Below, in pieces: positions 1 to 7,905 of a DNA stretch of 64,000 nt. The position numbers were made by a program, and so were the translations under genes. The notes beneath the pieces were generated by a model. That model ran no database searches, had not been told where the DNA came from, and saw only the letters and a program-made list of their open reading frames with translations. The stretch lies in assembly GCF_902459645.1 (NCBI RefSeq), contig NZ_CABPSK010000003.1:186001-250000 (forward strand). The letters are read 5' to 3'. Each line of letters opens with the position of its first letter. Position 1 is the stretch's first letter. This DNA comes from Pandoraea pneumonica (lineage in GTDB: Bacteria > Pseudomonadota > Gammaproteobacteria > Burkholderiales > Burkholderiaceae).

Positions 1-340
1 CCTCGGGTACAATATTGGCCTTCGACGGGTGCAAAAGGGCGGCCCTCAGACGGCGCGTACGAAGGTCGCGCGTGCCACTACCGGCCACCCCGTCGGGCGG
101 CGCCAGATGCAACACGCGCGGGGCCAGATGGGCGATACGCGCAAGGCTCGCACGGTCATCGAGATTGGCCGCAACGGGCACGGCGCCCGCGGCCCGTAAC
201 GCCGCATGACGCGCGTCGCTGGACGTCACGGCATAGACGCGAAAGCGTTTGACCAGTGTCGGCAGCGCACGCATGCCGACATCGCCGCAGCCCACGACAA
301 GCAGGCGCGGGCGACCAAGGGATTTGGACGGATTTTTCAT
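1..340 (-). CDS. NAD(P)-binding Rossmann/SDR-family protein, 3' end beyond window
   Basis: The first 113 residues of a protein read leftward and leave the window without a stop. Residues about 13-23 (LLVVGCGDVG) form a beta strand followed by a GxGxxG dinucleotide-binding motif, as in NAD-dependent epimerase/SDR-like proteins. A second strand (RVYAVTSS) and an LAPP segment fit the same fold. The ATG at 340 lies only 15 bases from the start of the divergent reductase gene, so each gene's promoter must overlap the other's 5' end or one start is misplaced. The substrate is unknown. The fold assignment is fairly safe; the function is not. Confidence 0.75.
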   Translation of the reverse strand, partial: MKNPSKSLGRPRLLVVGCGDVGMRALPTLVKRFRVYAVTSSDARHAALRAAGAVPVAANLDDRASLARIAHLAPRVLHLAPPDGVAGSGTRDLRTRRLRAALLHPSKANIVPE

Positions 341-355
341 TTTTCGGATTGTAGT

Positions 356-1390
356 ATGGCTTACAACGTTTCCCTCGTGCCGAGCGGGCGCGAGTTCCAG
401 GTGGAAGACGGCGAGGCATTGCTCTCGGCCGCGCTGCGTCAGGGCATCGGCCTGCCTTACGGCTGCAAGAACGGCGGCTGCGGGTCATGCAAGGCAAAGC
501 TCGTCGAGGGCACCGTCGAACACGGCGCACACTCGGCCTCGGCGCTCACCAAGGACGAAGAAACGCGCGGCTTCGCGCTACTGTGCTGCGCACACGCCAA
601 GAGCGATGTGGTCATCGAGAGCCGTGAAGTCAAAGGTATCGGCGACATTCCGGTCAAACGCCTGCCCTGCCGCGTGAACGCGCTCACGCGCCTGGCCGAC
701 GACGTGATCGTCATGCGCTTGCAACTGCCCGCCAACGAACGCTTCCAGTATCTGGCCGGCCAATACATCGAGTTCATCCTGAAAGACGGCCGCCGACGCA
801 GCTATTCGATGGCCACCGCGCCGCACGAAGAAGGCTTCATCGATCTGCATCTGCGTCATATGCCCGGCGGCGTGTTCACCGATCACGTCTTCAACACGAT
901 GAAAGAGCGCGAAATTCTGCGCTTCGAAGGCCCGCTCGGCACGTTCTTCTTGCGTGACGATTCGGAGAAGCCCATCGTGCTGCTCGCCTCGGGCACCGGC
1001 TTCGCGCCGATCAAGGCCATCGTCGAACATGCCGTGCACAAGGGACTGAACCGTCCGATGACGCTTTATTGGGGCGCACGGCAATTGAAGGACATCTACA
1101 TGCGCGATCTGGCCGAGCAATGGGCGCGCGAGATTCCGAATTTCACTTTCGTGCCGGTGCTCTCGGAAGCTGCGCCGGAAGACCAGTGGTCGGGCCGCAC
1201 GGGCTTCGTGCACCGCGCCGTGGTCGAGGATCTGCCGGATCTGTCGGGCTACGAGGTGTACGCGTGCGGTGCGCCAGTGATGGTCGAATCGGCCCGCCGC
1301 GACTTCATTGCGCACCACCAGTTGCCGGAAGACGCGTTCTTCGCCGACGCCTTCACCACCGAGGCCGACGACCCGGGGGCCGCGACCTGA
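356..1390 (+). CDS. Ferredoxin-type reductase (CDP-6-deoxy-3,4-glucoseen reductase-like)
   Basis: This 344-residue protein has an N-terminal plant-type [2Fe-2S] domain with cysteines 37, 42 and 45 (CKNGGCGSC) and a fourth at 77 or 78. An FAD domain with RRSYSMA follows, then an NAD domain with GTGFAP and a terminal CGAP motif. The order is that of the AscD/RfbI reductases, which pass electrons from NAD(P)H through FAD to an iron-sulfur centre. Many beta-proteobacteria keep such a gene without any dideoxysugar pathway, so the physiological partner is unknown. An in-frame GTG/ATG extension to about 206 exists, but family alignment begins at MAYNV, so 356 is preferred. No clear ribosome binding site precedes it. 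Confidence 0.85.
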   Translation: MAYNVSLVPSGREFQVEDGEALLSAALRQGIGLPYGCKNGGCGSCKAKLVEGTVEHGAHSASALTKDEETRGFALLCCAHAKSDVVIESREVKGIGDIPVKRLPCRVNALTRLADDVIVMRLQLPANERFQYLAGQYIEFILKDGRRRSYSMATAPHEEGFIDLHLRHMPGGVFTDHVFNTMKEREILRFEGPLGTFFLRDDSEKPIVLLASGTGFAPIKAIVEHAVHKGLNRPMTLYWGARQLKDIYMRDLAEQWAREIPNFTFVPVLSEAAPEDQWSGRTGFVHRAVVEDLPDLSGYEVYACGAPVMVESARRDFIAHHQLPEDAFFADAFTTEADDPGAAT

Positions 1391-1473
1391 TCGACGGGGG
1401 AATGCTTCGGACTCGCCGGACATGTCGCCAAGGCGCGACAGATGCAGATGTGAGACAAGTTCACGCATTCCCT

Positions 1474-1503
1474 TTGACAAGCGCCGCATCATCGACTTAT
1501 TCT
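1474..1503 (+). promoter_or_regulatory. Candidate sigma-70 promoter for the argD leader
   Basis: A perfect -35 hexamer TTGACA (1474-1479) is followed after 18 bases by TATTCT (1498-1503, 4 of 6 to consensus). Transcription would begin near 1509-1511, at or next to the ATG of the leader ORF. It is the best promoter-like pair in the 300 bases upstream of argD. This is an inference from sequence match only. Confidence 0.55.
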
Positions 1504-1510
1504 TGCCGAC

Positions 1511-1597
1511 ATGAACCTGATTGCCATCGCCTCGATCCGACGTCGCCGTACGCTGCCCCTCCCGGGATGCCGCGCGGCGCGCTATGGACTGCGATAA
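1511..1597 (+). CDS. Putative arginine-rich leader peptide of argD
   Basis: A 28-codon ORF contains four consecutive arginine codons (cga cgt cgc cgt, 1538-1549; peptide context SIRRRRT) and seven arginines in total. It ends at a TAA 23 bases before an intrinsic terminator that itself precedes argD, an arginine-biosynthetic gene. A run of codons for the pathway end product, followed by a terminator, is the hallmark of ribosome-mediated attenuation. No Shine-Dalgarno sequence is visible. The predicted transcription start falls at the ATG, so it would be read as a leaderless message. An antiterminator pairing was not obvious by eye. Confidence 0.6.
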   Translation: MNLIAIASIRRRRTLPLPGCRAARYGLR

Positions 1598-1620
1598 CAA
1601 GCGAGTTCTCAAGCACAGCA

Positions 1621-1650
1621 AAGCCACGGGCAAACCCCGTGGCTTTTTTT
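1621..1650 (+). terminator. Intrinsic terminator in the argD 5' leader
   Basis: A perfect 10-bp stem (1621-1630 with 1636-1645, arms AAGCCACGGG and CCCGTGGCTT) is followed by seven T. It lies only 39 bases before the argD ATG, leaving little room for another promoter, so argD transcription probably has to pass it. That makes it a likely attenuator rather than a simple gene-end terminator. Confidence 0.8.
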
Positions 1651-1689
1651 ATTCCTCGTCTCTTTACCTTTCGCCCTTCGGAGACCGTT

Positions 1690-2958
1690 ATGTCGCTTGC
1701 TTCCCAATCTGCCGCCTCGTCATCGTCAACCGCCTCGAGCGCTAAAACTTCCGCCGACGCGAAGTTCGCCGAGTTCGCCACGCACGCCCTGTTGCCGATC
1801 ACGTCGCGCCCGGATCTCGTATTCACCCACGGCAAAGGTGCCTGGCTGTACGACCACGACGGCAAGCGATATCTCGACTTCATCCAAGGCTGGGCCGTCA
1901 ACAGCCTGGGCCACTGCCACCCGGTGATGCGCGACGCGCTCGCCACGCAATCCTCGCAGTTGCTCAACCCGAGCCCGGCGTACTACAACCTGCCGATGAT
2001 CGAGTTGGCGGACCTGCTCGCACGCCTGTCGGGGCTCGGCAAGGTGTTCTTCGCGAACAGCGGCGCAGAAGCCAACGAGAGCGCCATCAAGCTCGCCCGC
2101 AAGTGGGGACAACTGCACCCGAACCCGGCAGGCGGCGCGCGCTTCGAGATCATCACGTTCAAGAACGGCTTCCACGGTCGCACGCTCGCCACGATGTCGG
2201 CCAGCGGCAAGCCGGGCTGGGACACCATCTTCGCGCCGCAAGTGCCGGGGTTCCCGAAGGCCGATTTGAACGATATCGCGTCAGTCGAAGCGCTGATCGG
2301 CCCCGATACGGTCGCCGTGATGCTGGAGCCGATTCAGGGCGAAGCCGGTGTGGTGCCCGCGACCGACGCCTTCCTCAAGGAACTGCGCGCACTGACCAAG
2401 GCGCGCGGCCTGCTGCTGATCGTGGACGAAGTGCAAACCGGCTGCGGGCGTACCGGCACGCTGTTCTCGCATCAACAAGCCGGTATCACGCCCGACATCA
2501 TGACGCTCGGAAAAGGCATCGGCGGCGGTGTGCCGCTCGCCGCCATGCTCTGCGGCGACGAGTTCGCCGTGTTCCAGCCGGGCGATCAGGGCGGCACGTA
2601 CAACGGCAACCCGCTCATGTGCGCGGTTGGCCTCGCCGTGATGCGCACCGTCAGCGCTCCGGGCTTCCTCGAATTCGTGCGCGCGCAGGCCGATTACCTG
2701 AGCGCCGGGCTGGAACACCTGTCGTCGCGCTACGGCGGTCAGGGCGAGCGCGGTGCCGGGCTGCTGCGCGCCTTGCTGCTCGGCCGCGATATCGGCCCGC
2801 AGCTGGTGGAAGCGGCGCGCGACATGGGGCCGGACGGTCTGCTGCTTAACTCGGCACGCCCGAACCTGCTGCGCTTCATGCCCGCGCTCAACGTGAGCCG
2901 CGACGAAATCGATCAGATGCTCTCGATGCTCGATTCGCTGCTCGCCAAGCACGCTTGA
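1690..2958 (+). CDS. argD: Acetylornithine/succinylornithine aminotransferase
   Basis: This 422-residue class-III PLP aminotransferase converts N-acetylglutamate semialdehyde to acetylornithine with glutamate as amino donor, in cytosolic arginine synthesis. Visible landmarks are [15 protein letters not shown] (phosphate-binding turn), the [10 protein letters not shown] segment, [12 protein letters not shown] (PLP-binding Asp) and LGKGIGGG with the Schiff-base lysine at residue 275. The first 20 residues are Ser/Ala-rich and look like a lineage-specific tail. GGAGA at 1679-1683 supports the ATG at 1690. The preceding Arg-rich leader and terminator suggest control by arginyl-tRNA supply. Related omega-aminotransferases are hard to exclude, but the leader favours an arginine role. 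Confidence 0.88.
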   Translation: MSLASQSAASSSSTASSAKTSADAKFAEFATHALLPITSRPDLVFTHGKGAWLYDHDGKRYLDFIQGWAVNSLGHCHPVMRDALATQSSQLLNPSPAYYNLPMIELADLLARLSGLGKVFFANSGAEANESAIKLARKWGQLHPNPAGGARFEIITFKNGFHGRTLATMSASGKPGWDTIFAPQVPGFPKADLNDIASVEALIGPDTVAVMLEPIQGEAGVVPATDAFLKELRALTKARGLLLIVDEVQTGCGRTGTLFSHQQAGITPDIMTLGKGIGGGVPLAAMLCGDEFAVFQPGDQGGTYNGNPLMCAVGLAVMRTVSAPGFLEFVRAQADYLSAGLEHLSSRYGGQGERGAGLLRALLLGRDIGPQLVEAARDMGPDGLLLNSARPNLLRFMPALNVSRDEIDQMLSMLDSLLAKHA

Positions 2959-3001
2959 TAACGCCGTCCCCGTTCAAGATTCCAAAGAGGAGATCACAAC
3001 G

Positions 3002-3499
3002 ATGAACGACATGAGCCAGGCGCACGCGACGCCACCGGCCGACGCCATCGTCGAAATTTCGTACGATCCGGCCCGACTCGATATCGGCTTCATCCACAAC
3101 GCGCTCTCGACGCAGACGCACTGGGCAAAAGACATTCCGCGCGACACACTCATGCGCGCAATCTCGAACTCGCTTTGCTTCGGCGCTTACGCTACCCATG
3201 TCGAAGGCGGACCGGTGCAGCAAGTCGGCTTCGCGCGCGTGATTACCGACCGCGCCACGTTCGCGTATCTGGCCGACGTGTTCGTCGATCCATCGATGCG
3301 TGGCCTGGGCATCGGTAAGCGCTTGTGCGAGAACGTGCTCGCGCATCCGGCATTGCAGAACCTGCGGCGCTTTCTGCTGGCGACGACCGATGCGGCGAGT
3401 CTGTACGCGCGCTATGGGTTCGAACCGCTGGGTGCCGTGAACAAGATGATGCAGATTCACCGGCCCGACATTTACACCGGCGAGGGGGCGGCCTCATGA
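3002..3499 (+). CDS. GNAT family N-acetyltransferase
   Basis: This 165-residue protein has the GNAT acetyl-CoA site: VDPSMRGLGIGKRLCENVL (residues about 95-115) matches the Q/RxxGxG/A loop, with a downstream YARYGFEPLG strand-turn. It is preceded by a strong AAAGAGGAGA ribosome binding site and lies 43 bases after argD, so it is probably in the same transcript. The acceptor amine is unknown. Its 3' end overlaps the next acetyltransferase by four bases (ATGA), indicating translational coupling. Confidence 0.85.
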   Translation: MNDMSQAHATPPADAIVEISYDPARLDIGFIHNALSTQTHWAKDIPRDTLMRAISNSLCFGAYATHVEGGPVQQVGFARVITDRATFAYLADVFVDPSMRGLGIGKRLCENVLAHPALQNLRRFLLATTDAASLYARYGFEPLGAVNKMMQIHRPDIYTGEGAAS

Positions 3500-3969
3500 T
3501 CTCGCTGGCTTCCGACGTTCATATCCGCACTTTCGACGACGCCGATACCGATGGCGTGCTCGCGCTCTGGCGCGAAGCGTTCCCCGAGTACAACCGCGCC
3601 GACAAGCCGCACCGCGAGCCGCGCCGCTCGATCGCCAACAAAGTAGCGATGCAAGATGGCCTGTTCTTCGTCGCCGTGCGCGATCGCAAAGTCGTGGGCA
3701 CGGTGATGGCTGGCTACGACGGGCATCGCGGCTGGGTGTACTCGCTGGCGGTGGCGACTGCGCTGCGCCGACGCGGGGTGGCCAGCGCACTGCTACGCCA
3801 TGCGGAAACGGCACTCACCGAGCGCGGCTGTCTGAAGCTGAATTTGCAGGTGCTCACGCAATCGCGCGAAGCCCTCGCGTTCTATGCGGCGCACGGCTAC
3901 GCGGCCGACGATGTGGTGAGTATGGGGAAGCGGTTGCCGCTGGCATCGGGCGCGCGCGTCACGATGTAA
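3496..3969 (+). CDS. GNAT family N-acetyltransferase
   Basis: A second acetyltransferase (157 residues) starts within the stop of the preceding one. The acetyl-CoA loop is RRRGVASALLRHAE (about residues 94-107), after the GWVYSLAVATA strand; ALAFYAAHGYAADDV is the typical C-terminal GNAT element. A longer reading to about 3325 would run inside the upstream gene, so the ATG at 3496 with GGGGGCGG upstream is chosen. The overlap suggests the two proteins act together or are co-expressed. The substrate cannot be told from sequence. Confidence 0.85.
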   Translation: MISLASDVHIRTFDDADTDGVLALWREAFPEYNRADKPHREPRRSIANKVAMQDGLFFVAVRDRKVVGTVMAGYDGHRGWVYSLAVATALRRRGVASALLRHAETALTERGCLKLNLQVLTQSREALAFYAAHGYAADDVVSMGKRLPLASGARVTM

Positions 3970-4023
3970 GCCGCTGGATACGGCATGGCGCGCGATGCAC
4001 GTGCGCCGCCGTGGCAATGAAAA

Positions 4024-4055
4024 AAGCGCGCTGGAGTCGCCTCCAGCGCGCTTTC
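4024..4055. terminator. Bidirectional terminator between the GNAT gene and livF
   Basis: A 14-bp stem (4024-4037 with 4042-4055) with a four-base loop has an A tract on its left and a T-rich right side. It works best for the minus-strand liv operon, where six T follow the hairpin, and it can also end the argD transcript. Confidence 0.85.
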
Positions 4056-4077
4056 GTTTTTCAGCCAAGCCGACGGC

Positions 4078-4794
4078 TTATTCCCCCAGATACGCGGCGC
4101 GCACCTTCGGGTCGTCGAGCATGTCTTTGGCGTTACCGGTCATGGTGACGAGCCCGCTGTCCATCACATAGCCGCGGTGGGCGGCCTGCAATGCCAAACG
4201 TGCGTTCTGTTCCACGAGCAGTACCGTCACGCCCTCGCCAGAGACCGTGCGCACCACCTCGAAGATCTTGTCGACCATGATCGGCGAGAGGCCCATCGAC
4301 GGCTCATCAAGCAACAGCAGTTTGGGCTGGCTCATCAGTGCACGCGCCATGGCGAGCATCTGCTGCTCACCACCGGACAGCGTGCCAGCGAGCTGGTCCT
4401 TGCGCTCCTTCAACCGCGGGAAGATGCCGAACATCTTGTCGACGTCGTTCTTGATCCCGGTCGTGTCGTTGCGTAGATACGCCCCCATCTGCATGTTCTC
4501 GAGGATGGTCATGCGCGTGAAGATGCCACGGCCTTCCGGCACCATCGCCAGCCCCTGCTTGAGCAGATCGAACGCTTTCACGCCGCGAATCGACTTGCCC
4601 AGATACTCGATGTCGCCATCGGCCCACGGCAACAGGCCTGTGATGGCCTTCATCGTGGTCGTCTTGCCTGCCCCGTTCGCGCCGATAAGCGTGACCAGTT
4701 CGCCCGGCTGGATACTCAAGTCGATGCCCTTGACCGCCTTGATCCCGCCGTACGCGACTTTCAGGCCCTTGATCGTCAACATTGCTGCGCTCAT
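4078..4794 (-). CDS. livF: Branched-chain amino acid ABC transporter ATPase LivF
   Basis: This 238-residue ATPase of the high-affinity Leu/Ile/Val importer acts at the cytoplasmic membrane with LivG, LivH and LivM. It has Walker A GANGAGKTT (38-46), signature LSGGEQQML, Walker B KLLLLDEPSMGLSP and the H-loop-region VEQNA typical of LivF, in place of the LivG IEHDV. Its ATG overlaps the livG stop by one base (TGATG), so it is translationally coupled. A TTG three bases upstream is possible but less likely. It is the last gene of the operon, ending at a strong hairpin. Confidence 0.93.
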   Translation of the reverse strand: MSAAMLTIKGLKVAYGGIKAVKGIDLSIQPGELVTLIGANGAGKTTTMKAITGLLPWADGDIEYLGKSIRGVKAFDLLKQGLAMVPEGRGIFTRMTILENMQMGAYLRNDTTGIKNDVDKMFGIFPRLKERKDQLAGTLSGGEQQMLAMARALMSQPKLLLLDEPSMGLSPIMVDKIFEVVRTVSGEGVTVLLVEQNARLALQAAHRGYVMDSGLVTMTGNAKDMLDDPKVRAAYLGE

Positions 4795-5567
4795 CAATGG
4801 CCTCCTGCACCGAGATACGCTTCAATCACCGCCGGATTTTTCTGCACATCCTGCGGCAAACCTTCGGCAATGACCTTGCCGTAATCGAGCACCGTCATGC
4901 GGTTGCACAAGCCCATCACCAGTTTCACGTCGTGCTCGATGAGCAGGATGGTCTTGCCGTCGCTGCGAATCTTGTCGAGCAAGCCGCGCAACTCGACCTT
5001 TTCGGTCGCGTTCATGCCGGCGGCAGGCTCGTCGAGCGCGAGCAGCTTCGGGTCGGTGGCCAACGCGCGGGCAATCTCCAGACGGCGCTGGTGGCCGTAC
5101 GAGAGATTGGCGGCCGTGTAGTTGGCGTACTTCGCCACGCCCACGTATTCGAGCAGTTCCATCGCGCGATCGCGGATGGCGCGTTCTTCGGCCTTCGCGC
5201 CCGGATACCGGACGATGGCGCCGATCACGCCCATCTTCGTGCGCACGTGGCGCCCCACCATCACGTTCTCGACCACGGTCATGCCGCCGAACAGGCGAAT
5301 GTTCTGGAACGTACGGGCAATGCCCGCGCGCGCCACTTCATGCACGGCGGTCGGCTTGTAAGTCGTGCCGTCGAGCGTGAATTCGCCCGAATCAGGCGTG
5401 TAGAGCCCGGTGATGACGTTAAAGAAAGTGGTCTTGCCTGCACCGTTCGGGCCGATCAGCCCGTAAATTTGCCCCGGCTTGATTTCCAGACCCACATCGG
5501 TGAGGGCCTGAAGACCGCCGAAGCGTTTGTTCACGCCCTTCACGGACAGAAGAATTTGTTCGCTCAT
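4794..5567 (-). CDS. livG: Branched-chain amino acid ABC transporter ATPase LivG
   Basis: This 257-residue ATPase partners LivF. Walker A is GPNGAGKTT (39-47), the Q-loop region is IARTFQNIRLF, the signature is LSYGHQRRLEIA and Walker B is LLALDEPAAGMN, followed by IEHDVKLVM. These are standard LivG landmarks, including the C-terminal YLGAGGH tail. It follows livM by about 20 bases in the same operon. Confidence 0.94.
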   Translation of the reverse strand: MSEQILLSVKGVNKRFGGLQALTDVGLEIKPGQIYGLIGPNGAGKTTFFNVITGLYTPDSGEFTLDGTTYKPTAVHEVARAGIARTFQNIRLFGGMTVVENVMVGRHVRTKMGVIGAIVRYPGAKAEERAIRDRAMELLEYVGVAKYANYTAANLSYGHQRRLEIARALATDPKLLALDEPAAGMNATEKVELRGLLDKIRSDGKTILLIEHDVKLVMGLCNRMTVLDYGKVIAEGLPQDVQKNPAVIEAYLGAGGH

Positions 5568-5588
5568 AGTCAGTTCGTCTCCCTCGGC

Positions 5589-6725
5589 TTACAGAGTCCG
5601 CTCTTCCGGACGCGGCGACGGCCACAGGCCGGCCGGACGGTACAGCATGATCAAGATCATGGCCAGACCGTACAGCAGTTGCCGGATCACCTCGGGATCG
5701 ACGATGACGCTGCCGAACAACTTCATTTGCAACGGGCCCATGGTCGAGCGCAAGACCTCGGGGAACGCCGAGAGCAGCACACCGCCCAGAATCACGCCCG
5801 GAATGTGCCCCATACCGCCGAGCACCACCATCGAGAGCACGACGATCGACTCCCAGAAGGTGAACGACTCGGGCGAGACGAAGCCCTGGAACGCCGAGAA
5901 CATGCCGCCCGCCACACCGCCGAACGACGCGCCCATGGCAAACGCCAGCAGCTTGATGTTGCGCGTGTTGATACCCATCGCCTTGGCCGCGATTTCGTCT
6001 TCACGAATGGCCACCCACGCTCGCCCGATGCGCGAGTGCTGCAATCGCACGCAGATGAACGCGATGACTAGCGCAAGGAACACGAACAGGTAGTAGTACA
6101 TGTACACCGAGCTGACCTGCATCCCGAAGAAGTTGTGCGCCTTCGAAAAATCGAAGCCGAACAGCGACGCGGGCTGGATGCCGGTGATGCCCTTCGGGCC
6201 GTTGGTGATGTTCACCGGACGGTCGAGGTTGTTCATGAAAATACGGATGATTTCGCCGAAACCCAGCGTCACGATCGCCAGGTAGTCGCCGCGCAGACGC
6301 AGTGTCGGCGCGCCCAGCAAAATGCCGAATATCGCCGCTACCGCCGCCCCGATCGGGATGGTGAACCACACGGGAACGTGTAGCCCGCCCGGGAACATAT
6401 GCCCGATCCACTCGAATTGCGTAGTCAGGTGCGGTGAGCTGAGAAACGCGGTGACGTACGCGCCCACGGCATAGAACGCGATGTAGCCCAAGTCGAGCAG
6501 GCCAGCGAAGCCCACCACGATGTTCAGGCCCAGCGCGAGCATGATGTAGAGCAGCGCGAAGTCGAGCACGCGCACCCAGTAGTTGCCGCCAGCGTAGCCG
6601 ACGAGCACCGGGGCGAAGATCGCCGCGAGAAGGAAGAATGCGAGGCCGCGATAGGCCTTGCGCGTGGCGGCGGCCGCCGAAATTTGCGTGGCCGGGCCGG
6701 CGGAGCTTTGCACAGGTTGATTCAT
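5589..6725 (-). CDS. livM: Branched-chain amino acid ABC permease LivM
   Basis: This 378-residue polytopic permease has a conserved LALGLNIVVGFAGLLDLGY segment and the cytoplasmic coupling region RAWVAIREDEIAAKAMGIN, both diagnostic of LivM. Hydrophobic stretches fit 9-10 membrane helices after a hydrophilic Ala/Gln-rich N-terminus. The start at 6725 is preceded by GGGGAG; a longer reading frame lacks this. It pairs with LivH to form the membrane channel. The final residues (YRPAGLWPSPRPEERTL) are the usual cytosolic tail. Confidence 0.93.
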   Translation of the reverse strand: MNQPVQSSAGPATQISAAAATRKAYRGLAFFLLAAIFAPVLVGYAGGNYWVRVLDFALLYIMLALGLNIVVGFAGLLDLGYIAFYAVGAYVTAFLSSPHLTTQFEWIGHMFPGGLHVPVWFTIPIGAAVAAIFGILLGAPTLRLRGDYLAIVTLGFGEIIRIFMNNLDRPVNITNGPKGITGIQPASLFGFDFSKAHNFFGMQVSSVYMYYYLFVFLALVIAFICVRLQHSRIGRAWVAIREDEIAAKAMGINTRNIKLLAFAMGASFGGVAGGMFSAFQGFVSPESFTFWESIVVLSMVVLGGMGHIPGVILGGVLLSAFPEVLRSTMGPLQMKLFGSVIVDPEVIRQLLYGLAMILIMLYRPAGLWPSPRPEERTL

Positions 6726-6741
6726 TGTGTGGACTCCCCGC

Positions 6742-7692
6742 TTATGCACGATCTGCCACGCGTTCGCCCAGCAAGCCGGACGGACGGAACACCAGCACCA
6801 CGATCAGAACGACGAAAGCGAACACGTCCTGATAGTTGCTGCCGAAAACACCCCCGGTGAGGTCACCGATATACCCCGCGCCCAGTGCCTCGATCAGGCC
6901 GAGCAGCACGCCGCCAACCATGGCGCCTTGCAGGTTACCGATGCCCCCGAGCACGGCGGCGGTGAACGCCTTCATGCCGGGAATGAAACCCATGTAGAAG
7001 TGAGCGTTACCGTAGTTCGACGCCATCATCACGCCCGCCAGTGCGGCCAGTCCGCCGCCCAGCGCAAAGGTCGCCGAGATCACGAAGTTGGGGTTCACGC
7101 CCATGAGACCCGCCACGTTGCGGTTCTCTGCCGTCGCACGCATGGCGCGGCCGAGCTTGGTGCGGTTCACGAGCTGCGTGAGGCCGAACATCACGAGGAA
7201 CGCGACCACGACGATCACGATGCCGGTGCCGTTGGTCACAGCGCCCGGATGGTTGCCGCGCTCAGGGATGACCGTCATGGCGTCGGTGGGCAGCAGCTGC
7301 GGGAACGACAGCGGGTTACGCGACCAGATCAGCATGGCGATCGTCTGCAACAGCAGCGACACGCCGATGGCGGTGATCAGCGGCGCGAGTCGCGGCGCAT
7401 TGCGCAGCGGCCGATACGCGACCCGTTCGATCACGAAGTTGGTCAACGCACACACGGGCACACACACCGCAGTGGCGATGGCCAGCATCAGCACCGGATT
7501 CATGTTCGGTGCAATTTTCATCAGTAAGTTGATGGTGGACAGCGCGACCATCGCGCCGATCATCATCACGTCGGCGTGGGCAAAATTGATGATGCCCAAA
7601 ATGCCGTAGACCATGGTGTAGCCCAGCGCAATGATCGCGTACACGCTACCAAGCACGAGGCCGTTCAAGATTTGTTGGATAAAAATATCCAT
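6742..7692 (-). CDS. livH: Branched-chain amino acid ABC permease LivH
   Basis: This 316-residue permease has the LivH N-terminus (QQILNGLVLGSVYAIIALG followed by YTMVYGILGIINFAHAD) and the coupling motif LGRAMRATAENRNVAGLMG. About eight hydrophobic segments are evident. It begins the permease/ATPase part of the operon, 213 bases after the binding-protein gene, and ends 16 bases before livM. The product transports branched-chain or related amino acids together with LivM. Confidence 0.93.
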   Translation of the reverse strand: MDIFIQQILNGLVLGSVYAIIALGYTMVYGILGIINFAHADVMMIGAMVALSTINLLMKIAPNMNPVLMLAIATAVCVPVCALTNFVIERVAYRPLRNAPRLAPLITAIGVSLLLQTIAMLIWSRNPLSFPQLLPTDAMTVIPERGNHPGAVTNGTGIVIVVVAFLVMFGLTQLVNRTKLGRAMRATAENRNVAGLMGVNPNFVISATFALGGGLAALAGVMMASNYGNAHFYMGFIPGMKAFTAAVLGGIGNLQGAMVGGVLLGLIEALGAGYIGDLTGGVFGSNYQDVFAFVVLIVVLVFRPSGLLGERVADRA

Positions 7693-7905
7693 GAAGCTAA
7701 CTCCTTGATCCCCGAAAACGGGCTCCCAGCGCGCTTCACCGATAGGCGTCGCAGGGGGGCTGAGAGAACTGCGGGTGTTGAGGCTAATCCTGGTTCAGGA
7801 GGGGGGGCCGTGCCCGTCATGCAGGCACGGCGTCGTTCCGCAGATGAAGAAACGGCACCGAAAGGGTAGGCAACGGTGCCGTTTCATGGCGCTAGCGCCC
7901 GGGAG
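7693..7905 (-). other. livK-livH intergenic spacer
   Basis: This 213-base spacer holds no gene. Apart from the hairpin just after livK it contains a G-rich tract (7799-7807) and no obvious promoter. Partial termination here would give the binding protein a higher dose than the membrane parts, a common arrangement for ABC importers. Confidence 0.5.
7850..7884 (-). terminator. Hairpin after livK (partial terminator or stabiliser)
   Basis: An 11-bp perfect stem (7850-7860 with 7874-7884; AAACGGCACCG and its complement) lies 21 bases after the livK stop. The following bases on the minus strand (CTTCATCT) are only moderately T-rich, so read-through into livH is expected. It may also protect the livK transcript 3' end. 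Confidence 0.6.
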
